From positions 124,001 through 188,000 of the forward strand of contig NZ_JOIU01000011.1 in NCBI RefSeq assembly GCF_000720135.1: a stretch of 64,000 bases of DNA, read 5' to 3'. This document shows, one piece after another, positions 42,237 to 51,280 of this stretch (position 1 is the first letter of the stretch; each line of letters opens with the position of its first letter). The stretch is from Streptomyces sp. NRRL S-1022 (GTDB lineage: Bacteria; Actinomycetota; Actinomycetes; Streptomycetales; Streptomycetaceae). The position numbers and the translations under genes were made by a program. The notes under the pieces were generated by a model. The model was not told the DNA's origin. It did not search any database and was given only the letters and a program-made list of their open reading frames with translations.

Positions 42237-43964
42237 ATGCGTAAATGGTGGCCCCTGACGGCGGTCTGCCTGGGTGCCTTCATCCTGCTGGTGGATGTGA
42301 CGATCGTGAACGTCGCACTGCCCAGCATGGCTGCCGACCTCGGCGCTTCGTTCACCTCTCTGCAATGGGTGATCGACGGCTATGCCCTGGCACTCGCCGC
42401 CCTGCTGCTGGCCTCGGGTTCCCTCGCGGACCGCTTCGGCCACCGGCGTTCCTACGTCTGCGGTCTGGGCCTCTTCGGCCTGGCCTCGCTGGCGTGCGGC
42501 CTCGCCCCCGACGCGGAGGTGCTGATCGCAGCCCGCGTGGTGCAGGGCGTCGGCGGCGCCGCGATGTTCGCCACCGCTCCCGCCCTGCTGCTCACTTCCT
42601 ACCAGGGCAGGGACCGGGGTACGGCCTTCGGTGTGTGGGGCGCGGCCAACGGGGCCGCCGCAGCCGCGGGGCCTCTGCTCGGCGGACTGCTCACCGAGCA
42701 CTTCAGCTGGCCGACCATCTTCTGGGTCAACCTTCCGATCGCCGCCGTCGCCATCGCCACGACGCTGCGGGTGGTGCGTGCCGACCGACCCGCCTACCAG
42801 CCCGTCGGGACCTCCGGCCACGGCACGCGGCTCGACGGGACCCGGGCCCGTGTCGACATCCCCGGTGCGACGGCCTTCACCATCGCCGCGGCCACGCTCA
42901 CCTACGGGCTCATCCGTGGCGGGGAGGTGGGCTGGGCCTCCGTCGAGACCTTGACGACCTTCGCCGTCACCACCTCGGCGCTCATCGCGTTCGTGGTGAT
43001 CGAGCACCGTACGGCGCGACGCGGGGGCGTCCCGATGATGGACCTCGCGCTGCTGCGCCGCCCCTCGTTCGCCGCGTTGATGAGCGGTGCGCTGCTGCTG
43101 CAGGGCGGCGCCTTCGGCTGCCTGGTACTGGTCTCCCTGTGGCTGCAGTCCATGCTCGGCCTCAGCCCGGTCGGGGCAGGCCTCGCCCTGACCCCGCTGG
43201 CCGGTGCTTCGTTCCTCGTGGCCGCCGTGGCCGGCCGTCACCTCCAGCGGCTCGCGCCGCATCTGCCGATCGGCGTCGGACTCCTGTCCGTCGCGGTAGG
43301 CATGCTGGTCCTGCGTGCGGGTATGACGGCCGACGCGGGGCGGACCGCTCTCATGGGAGGGCTCGTGGTCACCGGGATCGGCGTCGGCCTGGCCACGCCG
43401 GTGCTGGTTTCGGCTGCCACCTCCTCCGTGCCGCCGCAGCAGGCGGGGATGGCCGGCGGGGCTGTCAACACGTTCCGTCAGCTGGGCATGACCTTGGCCA
43501 TCGCCGTCTTCGGCACGGTCTTCACCAGCCGGGCGGCCGCCGTGCTCGCCGGGCCCGGCACAGTGCCGGATCCGCACAGGAGTGCCTCGGCGCTGGCCGC
43601 CGGGCAGGCCCGGCGCCTCGTGGACGCGGCGCCCGCCGCCGACCGGAGCGCGGTGCACCAGTTGGTGCACACGGCGTTCGCCACCGGCCTCGATCGGGTG
43701 TTCCTGGCCTCGGCACTGGCGGCAGCGATCGGCGGACTGATCGTCCTGATCTTCGTACGGCCGGCGCGCGGGACCGCCACGGGGCACGCCACCGTCCCCG
43801 AGCAGGGCACGCCGAAAGATGATGTCGGTCAGAGCGCGAAATACGGTTGGCAAGGCGCGGGTGACGCCGAGGACGTGGAAACCGGCCGAGGCGCGGGGAC
43901 CGGCGACGGCAGGGAGCACGGCGGCGGCCCTCGGCCGGAGGCGAACGCGGCACAGCAAAGCTGA
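42237..43964 (+). CDS. DHA2-family MFS drug-efflux transporter
   Basis: 575 residues from an ATG at 42237 (GGAG upstream). Fourteen membrane segments are predicted by eye. Signatures: LVDVTIVNVALPSMAADLGA (motif D1), GSLADRFGHRRSYVCGLGLF (motif A), RVVQGVGGAAMFATAPALLL (motif B) and NGAAAAAGPLLGGLLTEHFS (motif C of antiporters). DHA2 proteins expel drugs by proton antiport. The C-terminal 50 residues are polar and variable. An alpha/beta hydrolase follows 123 bases later and an AsnC regulator is divergent, so the three form a likely regulator-pump-enzyme set. Confidence 0.9.
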   Translation: MRKWWPLTAVCLGAFILLVDVTIVNVALPSMAADLGASFTSLQWVIDGYALALAALLLASGSLADRFGHRRSYVCGLGLFGLASLACGLAPDAEVLIAARVVQGVGGAAMFATAPALLLTSYQGRDRGTAFGVWGAANGAAAAAGPLLGGLLTEHFSWPTIFWVNLPIAAVAIATTLRVVRADRPAYQPVGTSGHGTRLDGTRARVDIPGATAFTIAAATLTYGLIRGGEVGWASVETLTTFAVTTSALIAFVVIEHRTARRGGVPMMDLALLRRPSFAALMSGALLLQGGAFGCLVLVSLWLQSMLGLSPVGAGLALTPLAGASFLVAAVAGRHLQRLAPHLPIGVGLLSVAVGMLVLRAGMTADAGRTALMGGLVVTGIGVGLATPVLVSAATSSVPPQQAGMAGGAVNTFRQLGMTLAIAVFGTVFTSRAAAVLAGPGTVPDPHRSASALAAGQARRLVDAAPAADRSAVHQLVHTAFATGLDRVFLASALAAAIGGLIVLIFVRPARGTATGHATVPEQGTPKDDVGQSAKYGWQGAGDAEDVETGRGAGTGDGREHGGGPRPEANAAQQS

Positions 43965-44087
43965 AGCCCGTCACCGCGAGCCCCGTCTTCGCGAGCCGCC
44001 CACGCGGCCGAACCGCCGACGGCCGCACCGCACATCCCTCCCATCGCTCCCGGCATGCGTTGCCCCGAACATTTCAGGAGTCTCATC

Positions 44088-44849
44088 ATGTCCACCGGTG
44101 TAACGGCCACTGCCGACGCCTTCCGCACCACCGCACCGCGCCCCTCGTTCCTCCTGGTCCACGGGGCCTGGCACCGGTCGGAGTGCTGGGGCCTCGTACG
44201 GAAGGCCCTCGCGGCCGATGGATGGACGGCCCGGACGGTCGACCTGCCCAGTGCCGGACCGCAGCGCACACCCGCCGCCGGGATGTACGACGACGCCGAC
44301 GCGATAGCCGCTCATCTGCGGCAGGCAGACGGTCCGGTGATCGTCGTCGGCCATTCCTACGGCGGTCTTCCGGTTACCCAGGCCGCCGCCGGCCTTCCTG
44401 CCGCCGCTCACCTCGTCTACCTGGCGGCGTATCTGCCCGAGGAGGGAGAGTCTTTGCTCAGCGTGCACGGTCACGGCGCCGACGCGGCCGAGGATCTGCG
44501 CGGTACGGCCCCCGTCGTCTTCGACGACCCCCGCACCGCGCTGTTCGGGGACCTGCCCGACGAGCAGGCCGAGGACGCCGTCAGCCGGCTCGTCACGCAG
44601 AGCCGGCGCTCCTTCCAGCAGCGGGTGACCCGGACGGCCTGGCGGACGGTGCCCTCCACCTATGTGCTCTGCGAGGATGACAGGGCGCTCCCGCCCGCAT
44701 TGCAGGAGCGGATGTCCACCCGCGCCAGTCACGTCGAGCGCTTGAACACCGGCCACTGCCCCTTCCTGTCCGCGCCCACCGAACTGGCCACGCTCCTGGG
44801 CCGGATCGGCTTCAAGGCGGTCACGTCCGTGTCGTCCCGCAAGGGCTGA
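44088..44849 (+). CDS. Alpha/beta hydrolase
   Basis: 253 residues from an ATG at 44088 with CAGGAG upstream. The fold motifs are FLLVHGAWHRSECWGLV (oxyanion HG), the nucleophile elbow VIVVGHSYGGLPVTQ (Ser about 102), and a C-terminal HVERLNTGHCPFLSAP histidine. The catalytic acid lies in YVLCEDDRALPP. This is the small soluble esterase/salicylate-esterase-like group. It follows the DHA2 pump on the same strand and may modify or hydrolyse the pump substrate. Confidence 0.85.
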   Translation: MSTGVTATADAFRTTAPRPSFLLVHGAWHRSECWGLVRKALAADGWTARTVDLPSAGPQRTPAAGMYDDADAIAAHLRQADGPVIVVGHSYGGLPVTQAAAGLPAAAHLVYLAAYLPEEGESLLSVHGHGADAAEDLRGTAPVVFDDPRTALFGDLPDEQAEDAVSRLVTQSRRSFQQRVTRTAWRTVPSTYVLCEDDRALPPALQERMSTRASHVERLNTGHCPFLSAPTELATLLGRIGFKAVTSVSSRKG

Positions 44850-45274
44850 ACGGCCCCGGCAACCCCGGAGGAAGGCTTGGCATTTCAGCGTGGGAGCCAT
44901 GGATGTCGTAGGCAGATGACGCTGCGGGCGGCTTGGAGTGGACCGACATGCCGGTGCAGCCGACCACCGCTCCAAATCGTCACCGGCCTCCCACGGCTCG
45001 CGCCGGGCTGCCCTCACCGGATCCGTGGAGGCTGGGTGGTACTCGTCTCATGACGGCGCCAGAGTCAGGTCACGCGGATGCGTGCCGGACTGCGCGCCGG
45101 GGATGACGGCGGTGTCCCCCAGCCGATACGCAGGGTGCTGTCTCACCACGATCGACAAGCTCACCGCCTTCCCTCCCCCTCCCCCGCAGGACGAAGTTCA
45201 CCGGCTCCGGGCCCGGCGGACTTCGCCTCGGTCGAGCAAGCCGGCCGGGTGATCACACAACAGCTGCTCTTCGC
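44850..45274. other. Stretch without a recognisable gene
   Basis: No frame shows a family signature. It is probably decayed sequence between the efflux cluster and the HNH remnant. Confidence 0.35.
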
Positions 45275-45470
45275 CCGGTTGGGTGGAGGCGCCGGAGCCC
45301 CAGTCGCCCCGGACGAGGCACAGGGCGGCCCCTGCTGGTGCGATGACGGCCTTGACTTCGAGGACCTCGGCGCGGGTGGTGCAGCCGTCCCGGTCCGCGT
45401 CGACCAGCGCTTGAACGCCGAGCGCTGGTAGCCGGTGCGGTTCTCGCCGGCCACCGGGATCGGACCAAGC
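45275..45470 (-). pseudogene. HNH endonuclease (DUF1524-type) fragment
   Basis: Read leftward: GPIPVAGENRTGYQRSAFK, then after a frame change VDADRDGCTTRAEVLEVKAV, IAPAGAALCLVRGDWGS. This matches the segment before the catalytic H-x-x-x-x of secreted DUF1524 nucleases (Y-x-R-x-x-F-x-H-W-x-D-x-D-x-D-G-C-x-T-R-x-E-V-L). The signal peptide and the D-H-x-V-P-L catalytic part are missing. Confidence 0.6.
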
Positions 45471-46013
45471 GCACGAGCGAGTCCTTTCAAAGAGCACCGA
45501 CTGGTCGTGATCTTCGTAGCCGCCCCGTACAGGAGAACCGACTCACTCGTCTGGATGAACATCGGCGAGAAGCGGAATGGCGAACCGTTCCGCCAGGACA
45601 GGCGGATGCTATGAGACTTCTGCGTACACGCCGGCCCCGCGACGGCAGGACTGCGTTGCTCGCCGCCGCCATTCCGACTTCCTTGCCGCATCACTGACCG
45701 GCCTCCCACCCGCCAACGCCACAACCACCGCAGGCTCCCCCGCCGCGGCCCGGGAGGCACCTGCCGGACTACATCCGCGGCAAGGGCAGCTCCATCATCA
45801 ACAGCGCAACAACGGTAGCGTCCGCGGCACCTGACAAACCGACACACGCCGTCGCAGCACCGCCTTGCTGAAAGCCGCCATCATCGTCAGCATTCGCGCC
45901 GTTCCCGTCCGCGCACTCCGTGGCACCGCAGGACCCGCTGCATGCGCGAGGAGCATCTCGGGCGGTGGCACAGTACGGGGCCGTTCCGACGCTCGGGCAG
46001 CCCAGGGGACAGC
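45471..46013. other. Stretch without a recognisable gene, upstream of the AraC gene
   Basis: One minus-strand frame (FSPMFIQTSESVLLYGAATK, about 45500-45560) is weakly protein-like but has no family resemblance. The 3' end holds the promoter of the AraC-type gene. Confidence 0.3.
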
Positions 46014-47042
46014 ATGGAGAAGATTTACGACAGCACGGACTTCTCTGCGCACGACGCTCTCGACGCGTGGGCAGCAACCACCGCGGACGCGGTGATGCCG
46101 ACGGGATTTCGGCTAGCCGGCACTGAGCCCTTCCACGGCTGGCTGAAGGTGGCTTCGCTGGGCGCAGTGCAGGTCTCGGCAATGGCCTACCACTCGTTCC
46201 GCTGCATGCGCACCCCGAAACTGATCCGCAGAGCCGATCCGGAGTGCTTCCAGGTCGCGTTCATGCGCTCGGGCCGGCATGTGCTGGAGCAGAACAGGAG
46301 CCGAACGGCGCTGCAACCGGGTGAGATGGCGATCTTCGACAGCTCGCGCCCGTTCGAGAGCTGGGCCGACGGTGAGTCCCTGCTCATCCAGTTCCCGCAC
46401 ACCTTGCTTCCGCTGCCGACCAGCCGCATCCACCGGATCCTCGCCCGTCCGCTCCCCGGTGACCAAGGCATCGGGTGCCTGCTGGCGGACTTCCTGACCC
46501 GCTTGGAAGGGATCGGCGCCGACTACACGCCACAGGACGCCATCCGGCTCGCGGCCGCAAGTCTCGACCTGGTCACCGTCGTGGTAGCCCACCACCTGGA
46601 GTGTGAGAGCGAGGTCCCGGCCGATTCCCGGCAGCGCTCCCTGTACCTGCGCGTCCTCGCCTACATCCAGGGCCACCTGGGCGATCCTGCCCTCACCGTC
46701 GACGCGATCGCGGCCACGCACCACATCTCGGTCCGTTCGCTGCACCGCCTGTTCCAACAGCACGGGGTGAGCGTCCGTGCGTGGATCCGCGCCCAGCGCA
46801 TGGAGCGCTGCTGTCGGGACTTGGCCGACCCGACAAGGCGTCACCAGCCCATCGCCGCCATCGCGGCCCGCTGGGGATTCCCCCGTCCTGCGGACTTCAC
46901 CCGCGCCTTCCGCACCCGTTACGGCATCACGCCCAGCGAGTTCCGGGACCGCGCATACGGTCACAGGACAGGGGCAGGGCCGGGCAACGGGCGGCTGGTG
47001 CCTAGGGCGAGGACGCCCCAGGCACCGGACCACCGCAGCTGA
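46014..47042 (+). CDS. AraC-family transcriptional regulator
   Basis: 342 residues from an ATG at 46014 with AGGGG upstream. The N-terminal part is an AraC-binding-domain-like cupin (FQVAFMRSGRHVLEQNRSRT, LQPGEMAIFDSSRPFE). The C-terminal DNA-binding domain is complete: ALTVDAIAATHHISVRSLHR, LFQQHGVSVRAWIRAQRMER, AARWGFPRPADFTRAFRTRY and GITPSEFRDRAYG. This domain pair is typical of AraC_binding_2 proteins that act on catabolic or secondary-metabolism genes. No obvious target is adjacent. Confidence 0.9.
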   Translation: MEKIYDSTDFSAHDALDAWAATTADAVMPTGFRLAGTEPFHGWLKVASLGAVQVSAMAYHSFRCMRTPKLIRRADPECFQVAFMRSGRHVLEQNRSRTALQPGEMAIFDSSRPFESWADGESLLIQFPHTLLPLPTSRIHRILARPLPGDQGIGCLLADFLTRLEGIGADYTPQDAIRLAAASLDLVTVVVAHHLECESEVPADSRQRSLYLRVLAYIQGHLGDPALTVDAIAATHHISVRSLHRLFQQHGVSVRAWIRAQRMERCCRDLADPTRRHQPIAAIAARWGFPRPADFTRAFRTRYGITPSEFRDRAYGHRTGAGPGNGRLVPRARTPQAPDHRS

Positions 47043-47052
47043 ACAGGCCGGC

Positions 47053-47568
47053 TCAGCCGCTCAGCTCCTTCCACAGCTGGGTGCTTCCCGTCCCGGAGGC
47101 GCAGCGTCCCTGGATGACCTGGGTCATGTATGCCGTCGAACTGCGCACGGTGCCGGCGCACTTCCCCGAGTGGGCGTTGACGAGCAGATAGCGGCTCGAG
47201 CTGACGTACTTCGACCGCCACAGCTGCGAGTGGTCACGCGTGCTGGTGCAGTTGCCCCATGCCAGCGCCGCACCGCTGGCGGCGGAAGCGTGGCTGACGC
47301 CCAGGCACTTGCCGTTGTAGGGGTTCCTGAGCTTCACGTACTTCACGCCGCCGACCCTGGTCGTCGCGTACGGCCTCCAGAGGCTGCGCCTGCTGCTGCA
47401 GTTGATCAGGTTGACGGTGCTGCGGCTGGAGTGCATGCCCAGGCAGTAGCCGGAGCGGGCGTTCTTGTGCCGTAGTGTGCTCGCGGCCTCGGCCGGAGCC
47501 GCCGACGTCAGTGCCAGCGTGGCGGTCAGGAAGGCCGCCGCCACGGACAGCGTGTGCGGTGTGCGCAC
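47053..47568 (-). CDS. Secreted ricin-type (beta-trefoil) lectin-like protein
   Basis: 171 residues from the GTG at 47568 with GGGGGAAA upstream. A signal peptide ends near AAPAEAA (residue 28). The mature part shows three trefoil-like repeats with Cys-Leu-Gly and Q/L-W signatures: SGYCLGMHSSRSTVNLINCS, GKCLGVSHASAASGAALAWG with SQLWRSKY, and GKCAGTVRSS with STQLWKELSG. RICIN domains bind carbohydrates; free-standing ones are secreted by streptomycetes. It converges on the AraC gene, with ends 10 bases apart. Confidence 0.75.
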   Translation of the reverse strand: MRTPHTLSVAAAFLTATLALTSAAPAEAASTLRHKNARSGYCLGMHSSRSTVNLINCSSRRSLWRPYATTRVGGVKYVKLRNPYNGKCLGVSHASAASGAALAWGNCTSTRDHSQLWRSKYVSSSRYLLVNAHSGKCAGTVRSSTAYMTQVIQGRCASGTGSTQLWKELSG

Positions 47569-47953
47569 AGTTTCCCCCAAGTCGGTTCCGTAGTGCTGTT
47601 GCCGTGAACCATCGTTGCCGGACGCACCGGTGGTCCGCCTTAGCGGGAAGCGCCACCCGCTTCGCCCAGAGCGCCAGAAAACGAGAGGGCAAGGCGCCGG
47701 TCGGTTCCCTTCTATGACCAGCCTGTGCACTGGTGCACTAACGGTTCCGAACGCCGGCCGGCGCCTGGCACCTGGTCCTCCAAGATGTCCAGGAGCTGCC
47801 TCTGCCGGTCCCCGCCGCCGAGCAGCTCAGGCCGTGGAAGCCGACCGAGGACCTGCTGGGTCGCGTGTTCCAGCAGCTGTCCGCCTTCCGGCCGGGACCC
47901 GAAGGGAACGCACGAAGGAGAAGCCGCCGTTCGAGCCGGCCCTGATTCCTGAG

Positions 47954-48022
47954 CCCGGCTCCCGGCTCCCGGCTCCCGGCTCCCGGCTCCCGGCTCCCGG
48001 CTCCCGGCTCCCGGCTCCCGGC
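47954..48022. repeat. Almost ten tandem copies of the 7-bp unit CCCGGCT
   Basis: Nine perfect copies and a final six bases of CCCGGCT lie head to tail (69 bp). Seven is not a multiple of three, so each unit changes the frame. It sits in decayed sequence between the lectin gene and the TrwC relic. Confidence 0.9.
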
Positions 48023-48129
48023 GAGCTTCCCGTCTGGCGCGCCGGCCAGCACTTCGACCGCTGGCAGGTCTTTCCCTGCACGCTGTGCGACAGGCCCAAG
48101 CCCATGCGCTCCCACTCCGGCGAGCCACC

Positions 48130-48238
48130 TGCGCTTGGACCAAGGGCGTGCGGGCCAGTGGCAGCCGTCACCGACGACGACCTGGCGCAGGTAGTAGCGG
48201 TACATCTGCCCAGCGGTGATCAGCGCGATATCCATCAT
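48130..48238 (-). pseudogene. TrwC/MobF-type relaxase, N-terminal scrap
   Basis: From an ATG at 48238: MMDIALITAGQMYRYYLRQV then VVGDGCHWPARP, and after a frame change ARTPLVQAQVA. Relatives read I-S-A-G-Q-M-Y-R-Y-Y-L-R-x-V-V-V-G-D-G, the start of actinobacterial TrwC relaxases. The catalytic tyrosines and the helicase part are missing. It is a trace of a conjugative plasmid or ICE. Confidence 0.65.
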
Positions 48239-48337
48239 GGAAGTCACGCCACACGGCCATGACCTGCATAAAAGCCCGAGCAGCCACACCCTCGCCACGC
48301 GGGAGCAGCAACCGAGCCGGACTCTAGGCACGGGTGA

Positions 48338-50119
48338 TCAACGTTTGATGCGTCCGCGGATGGCGAGGACCGCGAGGGCGAGGAGGGTGGGTTCGAGGAT
48401 GCGGGAGGCCATCTCGATGTAGGTGCCGGCGGTGGTGAGGTTCTGGCCGTTGGAGCGGAAGACGACCGAGTTGACGGCGACACGGGTGGCCTTCTCGGCG
48501 CGGGCCCAGGTCATGCGCTGTCTCCAGCCGCCGTGCAGAGCGGGGGCGGGGGTGCTGGTGTGGAGGCTGATCCTGCTGGCCGTCAGGGTCCCGGTCGTAG
48601 CGGGATCGGGATCACGGGTCGGCAGGCCGGCGCCCATGAGGAGCAGCACGGTCACTGTCATGGCAGCGAGGAGCCAGGTGAAGGCGCGCCAGGCGCGCAG
48701 GCCGTAGCCGGACAGCAGCCAGTACCCCCACAGCAGCCGGCGCTCCCCCGCCGTGGTGCCGGTCGTGTCGTGGCGGCGCATCTCGCACTCGCCGTAGTAG
48801 AAGTCGGCGGCGCCGGGTTCGTTCTTGCCGTCCTCGAACGCTTTGCGTAGCTGCCGGTACAGCGCGGCGACGTCCTCCGGTCCGGGAGTGCGGGCGGGGT
48901 CGGGGTGGTGCGGCCCGGAACGCCACAGACGGGGATCCGGTGCCGCGCCCGCGGGAGGAACGGGCTGGTCGGCGGTGTGAGCGCGCCAGTGGTGTTCCTC
49001 GGCAACGACACGTCGGCGGGTGAAACGGATCGGTCGGATGCCGCGGCGGTGCCAGCCGGTGGGGGCGGCGGCGAAGGTGGTGCGGCCTTCCAGGCGGATC
49101 TGGTCGAGGTGGAAAGCCCCGGAGAACAGACAGTCGGTCAGGTCGACGTCGGTCACCACCAGGTGCGCGGCATCCACGCCCTGAACCGAGACCACCCGTG
49201 CCCGACCCGGGACGCGCGGCTGCAGACCGGAACCTGCCAGCAGATCCTCACTCATGGCGCTGTCTGCGTGGGCGAAGGAAGTGGGGTGAGCGATGACTGC
49301 GGCGGGGGCGGTCAGGACCGCGTGACTGAGGTCCACAGCTGCGTACCGCACCCGCACAGTCGCCGTCGACTCCCACCGCGTCCGCACACACACCACCTGC
49401 GCCGCGGCTATCTCCAACGTCACCGGCAGCACGAACACCGCCCCCGACAAGACCACCGTGTCCGCACACACCAACGGCCCCAACGTCGACACACCGTCAA
49501 ACTGCACCTCGCGGAAGTGGGCGGCGCCGGAGAACAGGGCCTCTCCGAAGTGAGCGGGCCCGGAGAACTGCGCCTCGCTGAAGCGGGCGAGGTCGGAGAA
49601 CTGCGCCCCTTCGAAGTGAACGGGACCGGAGAACTGCGCCTGGCGGAAGTATGCGAGGTCGGAGAAGTGCGCGTCGCGGAACCACGTGCGGCCGGCGAAC
49701 TGCGCCGCTCCGAAGTGGGCGACGCCGGCGAACTGTGCCCCTGCGAAGTAGGCGGAGCCGGAGAACAGGGCCTCTCCGAAGTGAGCGGGACCGGAAAACA
49801 ACGCCCCTCCGAACTCGGCGCGGCCGGAGAACTGCGCCCCTCCGAACTCGGCGGGGCCGAGGTGGGGTTTGCCCGTGGTGGGGTCTTTGAGGGCGTGGAG
49901 AAGGGCTGCCAGCAGCTCTTGAGTGAAGGGGGTGCCGCGGTGATCGATGGCGGCGCCGGCGGCCAGGCCGGTCAGGTAGGCAAAGCGGTCGGTGTCGGCG
50001 AGGTGGGCCAGGCATGCGACGTGGCCGGGGACGTGAATGCCACGGCAGCCGACCGGGTCGGTGACCGGGTCCGCGCCGTGCCCGCAGTGCGGCCAGGAAG
50101 GCGGTAAGGGCGTGCTCAT
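48338..50119 (-). CDS. Pentapeptide-repeat membrane protein
   Basis: About 593 residues from the ATG at 50119 (frame open to 50170). After a Cys/His-containing N terminus (WPHCGHGAD, GHVACLAHLA) and a short helical part, about 30 pentapeptide units of the A-x-F-x-x type run from residue 95 to 220 (EFGGAQFSGRAEFGGALFSG, PAHFGEALFSGSAYFAGAQF); a second short repeat block (TDVDLTDCLFSGAFHLDQIR) follows. A linker (ALYRQLRKAFEDGKNEPGAA) leads to two membrane helices (LLAAMTVTVLLLMGAGL, ILEPTLLALAVLAI). This matches Pentapeptide_3 ion-channel-like membrane proteins. Function unknown. Confidence 0.8.
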   Translation of the reverse strand: MSTPLPPSWPHCGHGADPVTDPVGCRGIHVPGHVACLAHLADTDRFAYLTGLAAGAAIDHRGTPFTQELLAALLHALKDPTTGKPHLGPAEFGGAQFSGRAEFGGALFSGPAHFGEALFSGSAYFAGAQFAGVAHFGAAQFAGRTWFRDAHFSDLAYFRQAQFSGPVHFEGAQFSDLARFSEAQFSGPAHFGEALFSGAAHFREVQFDGVSTLGPLVCADTVVLSGAVFVLPVTLEIAAAQVVCVRTRWESTATVRVRYAAVDLSHAVLTAPAAVIAHPTSFAHADSAMSEDLLAGSGLQPRVPGRARVVSVQGVDAAHLVVTDVDLTDCLFSGAFHLDQIRLEGRTTFAAAPTGWHRRGIRPIRFTRRRVVAEEHHWRAHTADQPVPPAGAAPDPRLWRSGPHHPDPARTPGPEDVAALYRQLRKAFEDGKNEPGAADFYYGECEMRRHDTTGTTAGERRLLWGYWLLSGYGLRAWRAFTWLLAAMTVTVLLLMGAGLPTRDPDPATTGTLTASRISLHTSTPAPALHGGWRQRMTWARAEKATRVAVNSVVFRSNGQNLTTAGTYIEMASRILEPTLLALAVLAIRGRIKR

Positions 50120-50390
50120 GGTGAGGCGGCTCCCTCGGTGGGTTTCCGGTGCGCCGGGATGGACGCTCATCGGGCCGGGCTGGTTCTGGGCGTGCCGTGC
50201 CGTGCGAGGGCCTACCCGCGTCGGCAGATGCCCGCAGTCAGAGCGAATGGCTGCGGGCGCCCAGTGTGATCGCCGGTTCTGGGCAGCGGGACGGGCCGTT
50301 CGGGCATCGAGGGTGTGGTCCGTCGTCGGGTGCCCTAGGCGTGGAGCCTTCGTGGATCAGGTTGGATGGATCGATCCGCTCACAGACTGA
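50120..50390. other. Gap without a recognisable gene
   Basis: Between the pentapeptide gene and small Cys-rich frames. Nothing identified. Confidence 0.3.
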
Positions 50391-50672
50391 TCACGAGGGA
50401 GGCGCATACCAGCCGGGCATGGTCGCGGTCGCGTCGCATGCAGCCCCTCCTGGTCTGCTGTTCGACCCGGTGCAGTGGCCGCACATGCGGGCTGACAGCG
50501 CCGTACAGGCAGCTGACAGGCTCTCCGCTGACCTGCTCGCCCGACGGATGACGGACCGTCCGCGCCACCGCAGACAGCCGTGCCGCTCGATCACAGGAAG
50601 GGCGCTGGGGCAGCGGCACTGCTCGCAGTCTCCGCGGCCGGCGCACTCCATGCAGAAGCCGCGTGGTATGCC
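50391..50672 (-). CDS. Possible small Cys-rich protein
   Basis: A minus-strand frame (open up to 50747) contains FCMECAGRGDCEQCRCPSAL and GCLRW, with closely spaced C-x2-C pairs that could bind zinc. A short second frame just upstream (50678 to about 50790) ends PCADGVVYGWTEPPLSKTYH and looks like the C terminus of another small protein. Both resemble small proteins of actinobacterial ICEs or phages, but the starts are uncertain and no family was recognised. Confidence 0.35.
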   Translation of the reverse strand, partial: GIPRGFCMECAGRGDCEQCRCPSALPVIERHGCLRWRGRSVIRRASRSAESLSAACTALSARMCGHCTGSNSRPGGAACDATATMPGWYAPPS

Positions 50673-50944
50673 GTGGTTCAGTCGCCGGGGTGGTATGTCT
50701 TGCTGAGCGGCGGCTCGGTCCATCCGTAGACGACGCCGTCGGCGCATGGTTCCTCGGGAGTGCCGGTTCCTGGGGCTGGATACGCGCCAGGCGGCAACCG
50801 CCTAAAGGGTGTTGTAGAAGGCCGTGGGTCCCGCCGCGAGTCCTTGCGGCAGACCCCAACCCCAACTCGGACGGACAGAAAATCGAGTTCGATCACCGCC
50901 AGCGCGATCTGAAACGTGGGTCCAGCGTGTCCGTGACCCGGCGG

Positions 50945-51142
50945 TCACTGAGGTTCTTCAGCGGTGCCGCTCCAGGGTGAGTACGACTTTGGCAATTGAC
51001 GTCATGCGGTTCGGGCTGCAGCGGGCGTGACGGAAGATCCGCCAGGACTTGAGGCGGGGAACACCGCGCTCGACCGGGGCGCAGGCCCGGGCCAACGCCG
51101 AGTTCACGGCCTGCTGGGTGGGGGTGAGGCCGCAGTGCGGTG
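50945..51142 (-). mobile_element. 3' fragment of the IS5-type element found complete at 53317 and 59344
   Basis: Starts at a terminal-repeat-like TCACTGAGGTTCTTCAGCGG and continues as the reverse complement of the last 190 bp of the transposase gene at 53437-54186, including the segment equivalent to [15 protein letters not shown] and [12 protein letters not shown]. Small indels break the frame. The 5' three quarters of the element are missing. Confidence 0.8.
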
Positions 51143-51225
51143 GCCACCCTAAAAGCTCAATGGGCCGTAGCTCGCGGGCCGGTGAGCATTCCCGGTCTTC
51201 ACCTCCGAGGCGCAGCGAGCGCGAG

Positions 51226-51256
51226 TTGACCCTCCCCTTACGTCAGGCTTGAGGCT
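51226..51256 (+). promoter_or_regulatory. Candidate MerR-type promoter
   Basis: TTGACC (51226-51231) is followed by a CCTC ... GAGG inverted pair (51231-51234 and 51251-51254) 25-55 bases before the MerR start. A -35 element overlapping a dyad within a long spacer is the usual layout of MerR-autoregulated promoters. The -10 element is not clear. Confidence 0.4.
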
Positions 51257-51280
51257 GTGTACCGACGAAAGGGCAGGTGG

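Noticed and set aside
42096..43958. 620-codon minus-strand frame
   Set aside because: Antisense shadow of the DHA2 transporter, whose membrane segments and MFS motifs are unambiguous.
44938..45252. 104-codon frame after the alpha/beta hydrolase gene
   Set aside because: No start signal, no family match and poor third-position bias.
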